A program made the position numbers and the translations under genes. DNA of 28,024 bases from Saccoglossus kowalevskii (lineage: Eukaryota; Hemichordata; Enteropneusta; Harrimaniidae), in NCBI RefSeq assembly GCF_000003605.2, contig NW_003108693.1, positions 1 to 28,024 of the forward strand, in the 5' to 3' direction. Below the pieces are notes generated by a model. It searched no databases. It saw nothing but the letters and a program-made list of their open reading frames with translations, and was not told the DNA's origin. This document shows positions 1 to 12,542 of this stretch, piece after piece. Numbering within the stretch: the stretch's first letter is position 1; every line of letters begins with the position of its first letter.

Positions 1-1490
1 AATATGTGTATCCACCAGTGACCATATTGAATGACTGTAACCAATATGTGTATCCACCAGTTGACCATATTGGATGACTGTAACCCAATATGTATATCCA
101 CCAGTTGACCATATTGAATGACTGTAACCCAATATGTGTATCCACCAGTTGGCCATATTGGATGACTGTAACCCAATATGTATATCCACCAGTTGGCCAT
201 ATTGGATGACTGTAACCCAATATGTATATCCACCAGTTGGCCATATTGGATGACTGTAACCCAATATGTATATCCACCAGTTGGCCATATTGGATGACTG
301 TAACCCAATATGTATATCCACCAGTTGGCCATATTGAATGACTGTAACCCAATATGTATATCCACCAGTTGACCATATTGGATGACTGTAATCCAATATG
401 TATATCCACCAGTTGGCCATATTGGATGACTGTAACTCAATATGTTTATCTACCAGTTGGCCATATTGGATGAATGTAACCAAATATGTATATCCACCAG
501 GTGGCCATATTGGATGACTGTAACCCAATATGTATATCCACCAGTTGGCCATAAAGAATGACTGTAACCCAATATGTATATCCACCAGTTGACCATATTG
601 GATGACTGTAACCCAATATGTATATCCACCAGTTGGCCATATTGAATGACTGTAACCCAATATGTATATCCACCAGTTGGCCATATTGGATGACTGTAAC
701 CCAATATGTATATCCACCAGTTGGCCATATTGGATGACTGTAATCCAATATGTATATCCACCAGTTGGCCATATTGAATGACTGTAACCCAATATGTATA
801 TCCACCAGTTGACCATATTGGATGACTGTAACCCAATATGTATATCCACCAGTTGGCCATATTGGATGACTGTAACCCAATATGTATATCCACCAGTTGG
901 CCATATTGGATGACTGTAACCCAATATGTATATCCACCAGTTGGCCATATTGAATGACTGTAACCCAATATGTTTATCTACCAGTTGGCCATATTGGATG
1001 ACTGTAACCAAATATGTATATCCACCAGGTGGCCATATTGGATGACTGTAACCCAATATGTATATCCACCAGTTGGCCATAAAGAATGACTGTAACCCAA
1101 TATGTATATCCACCAGTTGGCCATAAAGAATGACTGTAACCCAATATGTATATCCACCAGTTGGCCATAAAGAATGACTGTAACCCAATATGTATATCCA
1201 CCAGTTGACCATATTGAATGACTGTAACCCAATATGTGTATCCACCAGTTGACCATATTGGATGACTGTAACCCAATATGTATATCCACCAGTTGACCAT
1301 ATTGAATGACTGTAACCCAATATGTGTATCCACCAGTTGGCCATATTGGATGACTGTAACCCAATATGTATATCCACCAGTTGGCCATAAAGAATGACTG
1401 TAACCCAATATGTATATCCACCAGTTGGCCATAAAGAATGACTGTAACCCAATATGTGTATCCACCAGTTGACCATATTGGATGACTGTA

Positions 1491-2280
1491 ATTCAATATG
1501 TATATCCACCAGTTGGCCATATTGGATGACTGTAACCCAATATGTATATCCACCAGTTGACCATATTGAATGACTGTAACCCAATATGTGTATCCACCAG
1601 TTGGCCATATTGGATGACTGTAACCCAATATGTGTATCCACCAGTTGGCCATATTGGATGACTGTAACCCAATATGTATATCCACCAGTTGACCATATTG
1701 GATGACTGAAACCCAATATGTATATCCACCAGTTGGCCATATTGGACTACTGTAACCCAATTAGTATATCTACCAGTTGGCCATATTGGATCACTGTAAC
1801 CCAATATGTGAATCCACCAGTTGGCCATATTGGATCACTAACCCAATATGTATATCCACCAGTTGGCCATATTGGATGACTGTAATCCAATATGTATATC
1901 CACCAGTTGGCCATATTGAATGACTGTAACCCAATATGTGTATCCACCAGTTGGCCATATTGGACTACTGTAACCCAATTAGTATATCTACCAGTTGGCC
2001 ATATTGGATCACTGTAACCCAATATGTGAATCCACCAGTTGGCCATATTGGATCACTAACCCAATATGTATATCCACCAGTTGGCCATATTGGATGACTG
2101 TAATCCAATATGTATATCCACCAGTTGGCCATATTGAATGACTGTAACCCAATATGTGTATCCACCAGTTGACCATATTGGATCACTGTAACCCACCCAA
2201 TATGTATATCCACCAGTTGACCATATTGGATCACTGTAACCCAATATGTATATCCACCAGTTGACCATATTGGATCACTG
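1491..2280. repeat. Higher-order block Q, copy 1 (with internal duplication)
   Basis: Landmarks in order are attcaatatg (1,491), actgaaaccc, ggactactg, attagtatatctacc (about 1,770 and again about 1,979), gtgaatcc, the 42-bp cactaaccc unit, and the 48-bp acccacccaa unit (2,191-2,200). The ggactactg to cactaaccc set occurs twice in a row, a local duplication of about five units. A 48-bp unit with a CCCA insertion also marks copies at 9,275, 11,345, 13,151 and 20,717. Confidence 0.82.
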
Positions 2281-2406
2281 TAACCCAATATGTATATCCA
2301 CCAGTTGACCATATTGGATGACTGTAACCCAATATGTATATCCACCAGTTGGCCATATTGGACTACTGTAACCCAATATGTATATCCACCAGTTGGCCAT
2401 ATTGGA

Positions 2407-3256
2407 TCACTGTAACCCAATATGTCTATCCACCAGTTGACCATATTGGATGACTGTAACCCAATATGTATATCCACCAGTTGGCCATATTGGATGACTG
2501 TAATCCAATATGTATATCCACCAGTTGGCCATATTGAATGACTGTAACCCAATATGTATATCCACCAATTGACCATATTGGATGACTGTAACCCAATATG
2601 TATATCCACCAGTTGGCCATATTGGATGACTGTAACCCAATATGTATATCCACCAGTTGGCCATATTGGATGACTGTAACCCAATATGTATATCCACCAG
2701 TTGGCCATATTGAATGACTGTAACCCAATATGTATATCCACCAGTTGACCATATTGGATGACTGTAATCCAATATGTATATCCACCAGTTGGCCATATTG
2801 GATGACTGTAACTCAATATGTTTATCTACCAGTTGGCCATATTGGATGAATGTAACCAAATATGTATATCCACCAGGTGGCCATATTGGATGACTGTAAC
2901 CCAATATGTATATCCACCAGGTGGCCATATTGGATGACTGTAACCCAATATGTATATCCACCAGTTGGCCATAAAGAATGACTGTAACCCAATATGTATA
3001 TCCACCAGTTGGCCATATTGGATGACTGTAATCCAATATGTATATCCACCAGTTGGCCATATTGAATGACTGTAACCCAATATGTATATCCACCAGTTGA
3101 CCATATTGGATGACTGTAACCCAATATGTATATCCACCAGTTGGCCATATTGGATGACTGTAACCCAATATGTATATCCACCAGTTGGCCATATTGGATG
3201 ACTGTAACCCAATATGTATATCCACCAGTTGGCCATATTGAATGACTGTAACCCAA
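2407..3256. repeat. Higher-order block P, copy 1 (shorter form)
   Basis: The block is recognised by ordered landmark units: A11C (tgtctatcc) at its start, G21A (ccaattgacc) near 2,572, C2T with A11T/C16T (actcaatatgtttatctacc) near 2,811-2,830, ccaggtgg units, then a second tttatctacc near 3,260. The two tttatctacc units are 440 bp (10 units) apart here, against 572 bp (13 units) in the other copies, so three units have been lost or never gained. Confidence 0.85.
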
Positions 3257-3602
3257 TATGTTTATCTACCAGTTGGCCATATTGGATGACTGTAACCAAA
3301 TATGTATATCCACCAGGTGGCCATATTGGATGACTGTAACCCAATATGTATATCCACCAGTTGGCCATAAAGAATGACTGTAACCCAATATGTATATCCA
3401 CCAGTTGACCATATTGGATGACTGTAACCCAATATGTGTATCCACCAGTTGGCCATATTGGATGACTGTAACCCAATATGTATATCCACCATTTGGCCAT
3501 AAAGAATGACTGTAACCCAATATGTATATCCACCAGTTGGCCATAAAGAATGACTGTAACCCAATATGTGTATCCACCAGTTGACCATATTGGATGACTG
3601 TA

Positions 3603-4260
3603 ATTCAATATGTATATCCACCAGTTGGCCATATTGGATGACTGTAACCCAATATGTATATCCACCAGTTGACCATATTGAATGACTGTAACCCAATATG
3701 TGTATCCACCAGTTGGCCATATTGGATGACTGTAACCCAATATGTGTATCCACCAGTTGGCCATATTGGATGACTGTAACCCAATATGTATATCAACCAG
3801 TTGACCATATTGGATCACTGTAACCCAATATGTATATCCACCAGTTGACCATATTGGATGACTGAAACCCAATATGTATATCCACCAGTTGGCCATATTG
3901 GACTACTGTAACCCAATTAGTATATCTACCAGTTGGCCATATTGGATCACTGTAACCCAATATGTGAATCCACCAGTTGGCCATATTGGATCACTAACCC
4001 AATATGTATATCCACCAGTTGGCCATATTGGATGACTGTAATCCAATATGTATATCCACCAGTTGGCCATATTGGACTACTGTAACCCAATTAGTATATC
4101 TACCAGTGGCCATATTGGATCACTGTAACCCAATATGTGAATCCACCAGTTGGCCATATTGGATCACTAACCCAATATGTATATCCACCAGTTGGCCATA
4201 TTGGATGACTGTAATCCAATATGTATATCCACCAGTTGGCCATATTGAATGACTGTAACC
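3603..4260. repeat. Higher-order block Q, copy 2 (partial, no 48-bp unit)
   Basis: It has attcaat (3,603), tatatcaacc (about 3,790), actgaaaccc, attagtat (about 3,916 and 4,091), gtgaatcc and cactaaccc units. The acccacccaa unit is missing. There are single-base changes in ccagtggcc (about 4,105) and ccagtttggcc (about 4,278). It matches 8,749-9,130 at offset 5,146. Confidence 0.78.
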
Positions 4261-6059
4261 CAATATGTATATCCACCAGTTTGGCCATATTGAATGACTG
4301 TAACCCAATATGTATATCCACCAGTTGACCATATTGGATGACTGTAACCCAATATGTATATCCACCAGTTGACCATATTGGATGACTGTAATTCAATATG
4401 TATATCCACCAGTTGACCACATTGGATGACTGTAATCCAATATGTATATCCACCAGTTGGTCATATTGAATGACTGTAACCCAATATGTATATCCACCAG
4501 TTGACCATATTGGATGACTGTAACCCAATATGTATATCCACCAGTTGGCCATATTGGATGACTGTAACCCAATATGTATATCCACCAGTTGGCCATATTG
4601 GATGACTGTAATCCAATATGTATATCCACCAGTTGGCCATATTGAATGACTGTAACCCAATATGTATATCCACCAGTTGACCATATTGGATGACTGTAAC
4701 CCAATATGTATATCCACCAGTTGGCCATATTGGATGACTGTAACCCAATATGTATATCCACCAGTTGGCCATATTGGATGACTGTAACCCAATATGTATA
4801 TCCACCAGTTGGCCATATTGAATGACTGTAACCCAATATGTATATCCACCAGTTGACCATATTGGATGACTGTAATCCAATATGTATATCCACCAGTTGG
4901 CCATATTGGATGACTGTAACCAAATATGTATATCCACCAGGTGGCCATATTGGATGACTGTAACCCAATATGTATATCCACCAGTTGGCCATAAAGAATG
5001 ACTGTAACCCAATATGTGTATCCACCAGTTGGCCATATTGGATCACTGTAACCCAATATGTGTATCCACCAGTTGGCCATATTGGATGACTGTAACCCAA
5101 TATGTATATCCACCAGTTGACCATATTGGATGACTGTAACCCAATATGTATATCCACCAGTTGGCCATATTGGATGACTGTAACCAAATATGTATATCCA
5201 CCAGGTGGCCATATTGGATGACTGTAACCCAATGTGTATATCCACCAGTTGGCCATAAAGAATGACTGTAACCCAATATGTATATCCACCAGTTGGCCAT
5301 AAAGAATGACTGTAACCCAATATGTGTATCCACCAGTTGGCCATATTGGATGACTGTAACCCAATATGTATATCAACCAGTTGACCATATTGGATCACTG
5401 TAACCCAATATGTATATCCACCAGTTGACCATATTGGATGACTGAAACCCAATATGTATATCTACCAGTTGGCCATATTGGATCACTGTAACCCAATATG
5501 TGTATCCACCAGTTGGCCATATTGAATGACTGTAACCCAATATGTGTATCCACCAGTTGACCATATTGGATCACTGTAACCCAATATGTATATCCACCAG
5601 TTGACCATATTGGATCACTGTAACCCAATATGTATATCCACCAGTTGACCATATTGGATCACTGTAACCCAATATGTATATCCACCAGTTGACCATATTG
5701 GATGACTGTAACCCAATATGTATATCCACCAGTTGGCCATATTGGACTACTGTAACCCAATATGTATATCCACCAGTTGGCCATATTGGATGACTGTAAC
5801 CAAATATGTATATCCACCAGTTGACCATATTGGATGACTGTAACCCAATATGTATATCCACCAGTTGGCCATATTGGACTACTGTAACCCAATATGTATA
5901 TCCACCAGTTGGCCATATTGGATGACTGTAACCAAATATGTATATCCACCAGTTGACCATATTGGATGACTGTAACCCAATATGTATATCCACCAGTTGG
6001 CCATATTGGATGACTGTAACCCAATATGTATATCCACCAGTTGGCCATATTGAATGACT

Positions 6060-6420
6060 GTAACCCAATGTCTATCCACCAGTTGACCATATTGGATCAC
6101 TGTAACCCAATATGTATATCCACCAGTTGGCCATATTGGATCACTGTAACCCAATATGTATATCCACCAGTTGGCCATATTGGATGACTGTAACCCAATA
6201 TGTATATCCACCAGTTGGCCATATTGGATGACTGTAATCCAATATGTATATCCACCAGTTGGCCATATTGAATGACTGTAACCCAATATGTATATCCACC
6301 AGTTGACCATATTGGATGACTGTAACCCAATGTCTATCCACCAGTTGACCATATTGGATGACTGTAACCCAATGTCTATCCACCAGTTGGCCATATTGGA
6401 TGACTGTAACCCAATATGAA
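6060..6420. repeat. Cluster of 42-bp units (aatgtctatcc)
   Basis: Three units near 6,067, 6,328 and 6,372 read CCCAATGTCTATCC, two bases shorter than normal, and are followed by an aatatgaatatcc unit near 6,416. The pair plus the gaatatcc unit recurs at about 16,897-16,985 and 22,352-22,443. A single short unit occurs near 18,080, also followed by gaatatcc. These short units shift the 44-bp register by 2 bp each. Confidence 0.85.
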
Positions 6421-6620
6421 TATCCACCAGTTGACCATATTGAATGACTGTAACCCAATATGTATATCCACCAGTTGGCCATATTGGATGACTGTAACCC
6501 AATATGTATATCCACCAGTTGACCATATTGGATGACTGTAACCCAATATGTATATCCACCAGTTGGCCATATTGGACTACTGTAACCCAATATGTATATC
6601 CACCAGTTGGCCATATTGGA

Positions 6621-7602
6621 TCACTGTAACCCAATATGTCTATCCACCAGTTGACCATATTGGATGACTGTAACCCAATATGTATATCCACCAGTTGGCC
6701 ATATTGGATGACTGTAATCCAATATGTATATCCACCAGTTGGCCATATTGAATGACTGTAACCCAATATGTATATCCACCAATTGACCATATTGGATGAC
6801 TGTAACCCAATATGTATATCCACCAGTTGGCCATATTGGATGACTGTAACCCAATATGTATATCCACCAGTTGGCCATATTGGATGACTGTAACCCAATA
6901 TGTATATCCACCAGTTGGCCATATTGAATGACTGTAACCCAATATGTATATCCACCAGTTGACCATATTGGATGACTGTAATCCAATATGTATATCCACC
7001 AGTTGGCCATATTGGATGACTGTAACTCAATATGTTTATCTACCAGTTGGCCATATTGGATGAATGTAACCAAATATGTATATCCACCAGGTGGCCATAT
7101 TGGATGACTGTAACCCAATATGTATATCCACCAGGTGGCCATATTGGATGACTGTAACCCAATATGTATATCCACCAGTTGGCCATAAAGAATGACTGTA
7201 ACCCAATATGTATATCCACCAGTTGACCATATTGGATGACTGTAACCCAATATGTATATCCACCAGTTGGCCATATTGAATGACTGTAACCCAATATGTA
7301 TATCCACCAGTTGACCATATTGGATGACTGTAACCCAATATGTATATCCACCAGTTGGCCATATTGGATGACTGTAATCCAATATGTATATCCACCAGTT
7401 GGCCATATTGAATGACTGTAACCCAATATGTATATCCACCAGTTGACCATATTGGATGACTGTAACCCAATATGTATATCCACCAGTTGGCCATATTGGA
7501 TGACTGTAACCCAATATGTATATCCACCAGTTGGCCATATTGGATGACTGTAACCCAATATGTATATCCACCAGTTGGCCATATTGAATGACTGTAACCC
7601 AA
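6621..7602. repeat. Higher-order block P, copy 2
   Basis: It has the same landmark order as the 2,407 block, offset by 4,214 bp at the start. The two tttatctacc units are 572 bp (13 units) apart. It carries ccaattgacc near 6,780 and an intact ATATGTA at 6,810-6,816, which corresponds to the LINE target in the 18.3-19.2 kb copy. Confidence 0.85.
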
Positions 7603-7754
7603 TATGTTTATCTACCAGTTGGCCATATTGGATGACTGTAACCAAATATGTATATCCACCAGGTGGCCATATTGGATGACTGTAACCCAATATGTATATC
7701 CACCAGTTGGCCATAAAGAATGACTGTAACCCAATATGTATATCCACCAGTTGG

Positions 7755-7980
7755 CCATTAAAGAATGACTGTAACCCAAATATGTGTATCCACCAGTTTA
7801 GCCATATTGGATGACTGTAACCCAATATGTATATCCACCAGTTGACCATATTGGATGACTGAAAACCCAATATGTATATCCCACCAGTGGCCATATGAAT
7901 GACTGTAACCCCAATTAGTATATCCACCCAGTTTGGCCCATATGGGATGACTGTAACCCAATATGTGAAATCCACCAGTT
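7755..7980. repeat. Satellite units with clustered single-base indels
   Basis: Within about 225 bp I count roughly a dozen one- or two-base changes, mostly in homopolymers: ggccattaaag, gtaacccaaata, cagtttagcc, actgaaaaccc, tatcccacc, ccagtggccatatgaatg, aaccccaatt, ccacccagtttggccca, tatgggatg and tgtgaaatcc. Units elsewhere almost never change length. The underlying order (ccataaag, gtgtatcc, actgaaaccc, attagtat, gtgaatcc) is that of block Q, so this is a Q fragment with added errors or decay, joined to a block P-like run after 7,980. Confidence 0.85.
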
Positions 7981-8748
7981 GGCCATATTGGATGACTGTA
8001 ATCCAATATGTATATCCACCAGTTGGCCATATTGAATGACTGTAACCCAATATGTATATCCACCAGTTGACCATATTGGATGACTGTAACCCAATATGTA
8101 TATCCACCAGTTGGCCATATTGGATGACTGTAACCCAATATGTATATCCACCAGTTGGCCATATTGGATGACTGTAACCCAATATGTATATCCACCAGTT
8201 GGCCATATTGAATGACTGTAACCCAATATGTTTATCTACCAGTTGGCCATATTGGATGACTGTAACCAAATATGTATATCCACCAGGTGGCCATATTGGA
8301 TGACTGTAACCCAATATGTATATCCACCAGTTGGCCATAAAGAATGACTGTAACCCAATATGTATATCCACCAGTTGGCCATAAAGAATGACTGTAACCC
8401 AATATGTATATCCACCAGTTGGCCATAAAGAATGACTGTAACCCAATATGTATATCCACCAGTTGACCATATTGAATGACTGTAACCCAATATGTGTATC
8501 CACCAGTTGACCATATTGGATGACTGTAACCCAATATGTATATCCACCAGTTGACCATATTGAATGACTGTAACCCAATATGTGTATCCACCAGTTGGCC
8601 ATATTGGATGACTGTAACCCAATATGTATATCCACCAGTTGGCCATAAAGAATGACTGTAACCCAATATGTATATCCACCAGTTGGCCATAAAGAATGAC
8701 TGTAACCCAATATGTGTATCCACCAGTTGACCATATTGGATGACTGTA

Positions 8749-9396
8749 ATTCAATATGTATATCCACCAGTTGGCCATATTGGATGACTGTAACCCAATA
8801 TGTATATCCACCAGTTGACCATATTGAATGACTGTAACCCAATATGTGTATCCACCAGTTGGCCATATTGGATGACTGTAACCCAATATGTGTATCCACC
8901 AGTTGGCCATATTGGATGACTGTAACCCAATATGTATATCAACCAGTTGACCATATTGGATCACTGTAACCCAATATGTATATCCACCAGTTGACCATAT
9001 TGGATGACTGAAACCCAATATGTATATCCACCAGTTGGCCATATTGGACTACTGTAACCCAATTAGTATATCTACCAGTTGGCCATATTGGATCACTGTA
9101 ACCCAATATGTGAATCCACCAGTTGGCCATATTGGATCACTAACCCAATATGTATATCCACCAGTTGGCCATATTGGATGACTGTAATCCAATATGTATA
9201 TCCACCAGTTGGCCATATTGAATGACTGTAACCCAATATGTGTATCCACCAGTTGACCATATTGGATCACTGTAACCCACCCAATATGTATATCCACCAG
9301 TTGACCATATTGGATCACTGTAACCCAATATGTATATCCACCAGTTGACCATATTGGATCACTGTAACCCAATATGTATATCCACCAGTTGACCAT
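8749..9396. repeat. Higher-order block Q, copy 3
   Basis: The complete landmark order is attcaat, tatatcaacc, actgaaaccc, ggactactg, attagtat, gtgaatcc, cactaaccc, acccacccaa (9,275-9,284). It matches 20,191-20,838 at a constant offset of 11,442 bp and lies inside a larger duplicated segment. Confidence 0.85.
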
Positions 9397-10862
9397 ATTG
9401 GATCACTGTAACCCAATATGTATATCCACCAGTTGACCATATTGGATGACTGTAACCCAATATGTATATCCACCAGTTGGCCATATTGGACTACTGTAAC
9501 CCAATATGTATATCCACCAGTTGGCCATATTGGATCACTGTAACCCAATATGTCTATCCACCAGTTGACCATATTGGATGACTGTAACCCAATATGTATA
9601 TCCACCAGTTGGCCATATTGGATGACTGTAATCCAATATGTATATCCACCAGTTGGCCATATTGAATGACTGTAACCCAATATGTATATCCACCAATTGA
9701 CCATATTGGATGACTGTAACCCAATATGTATATCCACCAGTTGGCCATATTGGATGACTGTAATCCAATATGTATATCCACCAGTTGGCCATATTGAATG
9801 ACTGTAACCCAATATGTATATCCACCAGTTGACCATATTGGATGACTGTAACCCAATATGTATATCCACCAGTTGGCCATATTGGATGACTGTAACCCAA
9901 TATGTATATCCACCAGTTGACCATATTGGATGACTGTAACCCAATATGTATATCCACCAGTTGGCCATATTGGATGACTGTAACCCAATATGTATATCCA
10001 CCAGTTGACCATATTGGATGACTGTAACCCAATATGTATATCCACCAGTTGGCCATATTGGATGACTGTAACCCAATATGTATATCAACCAGTTGACCAT
10101 ATTGGATCACTGTAACCCAATATGTATATCCACCAGTTGACCATATTGGATGACTGAAACCCAATATGTATATCTACCAGTTGGCCATATTGGATCACTG
10201 TAACCCAATATGTGTATCCACCAGTTGGCCATATTGAATGACTGTAACCCAATATGTGTATCCACCAGTTGACCATAATGGATCACTGTAACCCAATATG
10301 TATATCCACCAGTTGACCATATTGGATCACTGTAACCCAATATGTATATCCACCAGTTGACCATATTGGATCACTGTAACCCAATATGTATATCCACCAG
10401 TTGACCATATTGGATCACTGTAACCCAATATGTATATCCACCAGTTGACCATATTGGATGACTGTAACCCAATATGTATATCCACCAGTTGGCCATATTG
10501 GATGACTGTAACCAAATATGTATATCCACCAGTTGACCATATTGGATGACTGTAACCCAATATGTATATCCACCAGTTGGCCATATTGGACTACTGTAAC
10601 CCAATATGTATATCCACCAGTTGACCATATTGGATGACTGTAACCCAATATGTATATCCACCAGTTGGCCATATTGGATGACTGTAACCAAATATGTATA
10701 TCCACCAGTTGACCATATTGGATGACTGTAACCCAATATGTATATCCACCAGTTGGCCATAAAGAATGACTGTAACCCAATATGTATATCCACCAGTTGG
10801 CCATAAAGAATGACTGTAACCCAATATGTGTATCCACCAGTTGACCATATTGGATGACTGTA

Positions 10863-11460
10863 ATTCAATATGTATATCCACCAGTTGGCCATATTGGATG
10901 ACTGTAACCCAATATGTATATCCACCAGTTGACCATATTGAATGACTGTAACCCAATATGTGTATCCACCAGTTGGCCATATTGGATGACTGTAACCCAA
11001 TATGTGTATCCACCAGTTGGCCATATTGGATGACTGTAACCCAATATGTATATCCACCAGTTGACCATATTGGATGACTGAAACCCAATATGTATATCCA
11101 CCAGTTGGCCATATTGGACTACTGTAACCCAATTAGTATATCTACCAGTTGGCCATATTGGATCACTGTAACCCAATATGTGAATCCACCAGTTGGCCAT
11201 ATTGGATCACTAACCCAATATGTATATCCACCAGTTGGCCATATTGGATGACTGTAATCCAATATGTATATCCACCAGTTGGCCATATTGAATGACTGTA
11301 ACCCAATATGTGTATCCACCAGTTGACCATATTGGATCACTGTAACCCACCCAATATGTATATCCACCAGTTGACCATATTGGATCACTGTAACCCAATA
11401 TGTATATCCACCAGTTGACCATATTGGATCACTGTAACCCAATATGTATATCCACCAGTT
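10863..11460. repeat. Higher-order block Q, copy 4
   Basis: It has attcaat (10,863), two gtgtatcc units, actgaaaccc, ggactactg, attagtat, gtgaatcc, cactaaccc and acccacccaa (11,345-11,354). The tatatcaacc unit present in copies at 8.9 and 20.4 kb is absent, as it is in the copies starting at 1,491 and 25,381. Confidence 0.82.
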
Positions 11461-11560
11461 GACCATATTGGATGACTGTAACCCAATATGTATATCCACC
11501 AGTTGGCCATATTGGACTACTGTAACCCAATATGTATATCCACCAGTTGGCCATATTGGA

Positions 11561-12542
11561 TCACTGTAACCCAATATGTCTATCCACCAGTTGACCATAT
11601 TGGATGACTGTAACCCAATATGTATATCCACCAGTTGGCCATATTGGATGACTGTAATCCAATATGTATATCCACCAGTTGGCCATATTGAATGACTGTA
11701 ACCCAATATGTATATCCACCAATTGACCATATTGGATGACTGTAACCCAATATGTATATCCACCAGTTGGCCATATTGGATGACTGTAACCCAATATGTA
11801 TATCCACCAGTTGGCCATATTGGATGACTGTAACCCAATATGTATATCCACCAGTTGGCCATATTGAATGACTGTAACCCAATATGTATATCCACCAGTT
11901 GACCATATTGGATGACTGTAATCCAATATGTATATCCACCAGTTGGCCATATTGCATGACTGTAACTCAATATGTTTATCTACCAGTTGGCCATATTGGA
12001 TGAATGTAACCAAATATGTATATCCACCAGGTGGCCATATTGGATGACTGTAACCCAATATGTATATCCACCAGTTGGCCATAAAGAATGACTGTAACCC
12101 AATATGTATATCCACCAGTTGACCATATTGGATGACTGTAACCCAATATGTATATCCACCAGTTGACCATATTGGATGACTGTAACCCAATATGTATATC
12201 CACCAGTTGGCCATATTGAATGACTGTAACCCAATATGTATATCCACCAGTTGACCATATTGGATGACTGTAACCCAATATGTATATCCACCAGTTGGCC
12301 ATATTGGATGACTGTAATCCAATATGTATATCCACCAGTTGGCCATATTGAATGACTGTAACCCAATATGTATATCCACCAGTTGACCATATTGGATGAC
12401 TGTAACCCAATATGTATATCCACCAGTTGGCCATATTGGATGACTGTAACCCAATATGTATATCCACCAGTTGGCCATATTGGATGACTGTAACCCAATA
12501 TGTATATCCACCAGTTGGCCATATTGAATGACTGTAACCCAA
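11561..12542. repeat. Higher-order block P, copy 3
   Basis: This is a landmark-for-landmark copy of 6,621-7,602, with 572 bp between the two tttatctacc units. It differs by private substitutions, such as attgcatg near 11,953 and one ccataaag unit in place of another type. The region 11,119-11,970 also matches 1,965-2,816 at a constant offset of 9,154 bp, so the duplication extends left of this block. The empty LINE site is at 11,750-11,756. Confidence 0.85.

Noticed and set aside
27-34. CArG-box-like CCATATTGG elements
   Set aside because: Only five A/T bases lie between CC and GG instead of the required six, so it does not match the serum-response-factor consensus.
4004-4252. Short plus-strand open frames (also 15,099-15,302)
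   Set aside because: They exist only where length-variant units (42- or 40-bp) or gtaatcc units move the regular TGA/TAA out of frame. The content is still satellite.
446-9396. Dozens of long minus-strand open frames with repeated Trp/Tyr-rich peptides
   Set aside because: All three minus frames are open at once because the 44-bp unit lacks stops there. The peptides are the same repeat read in different phases, starts fall at any ATG in the unit, and stops arise only from unit variants. No frame shows codon-level conservation.
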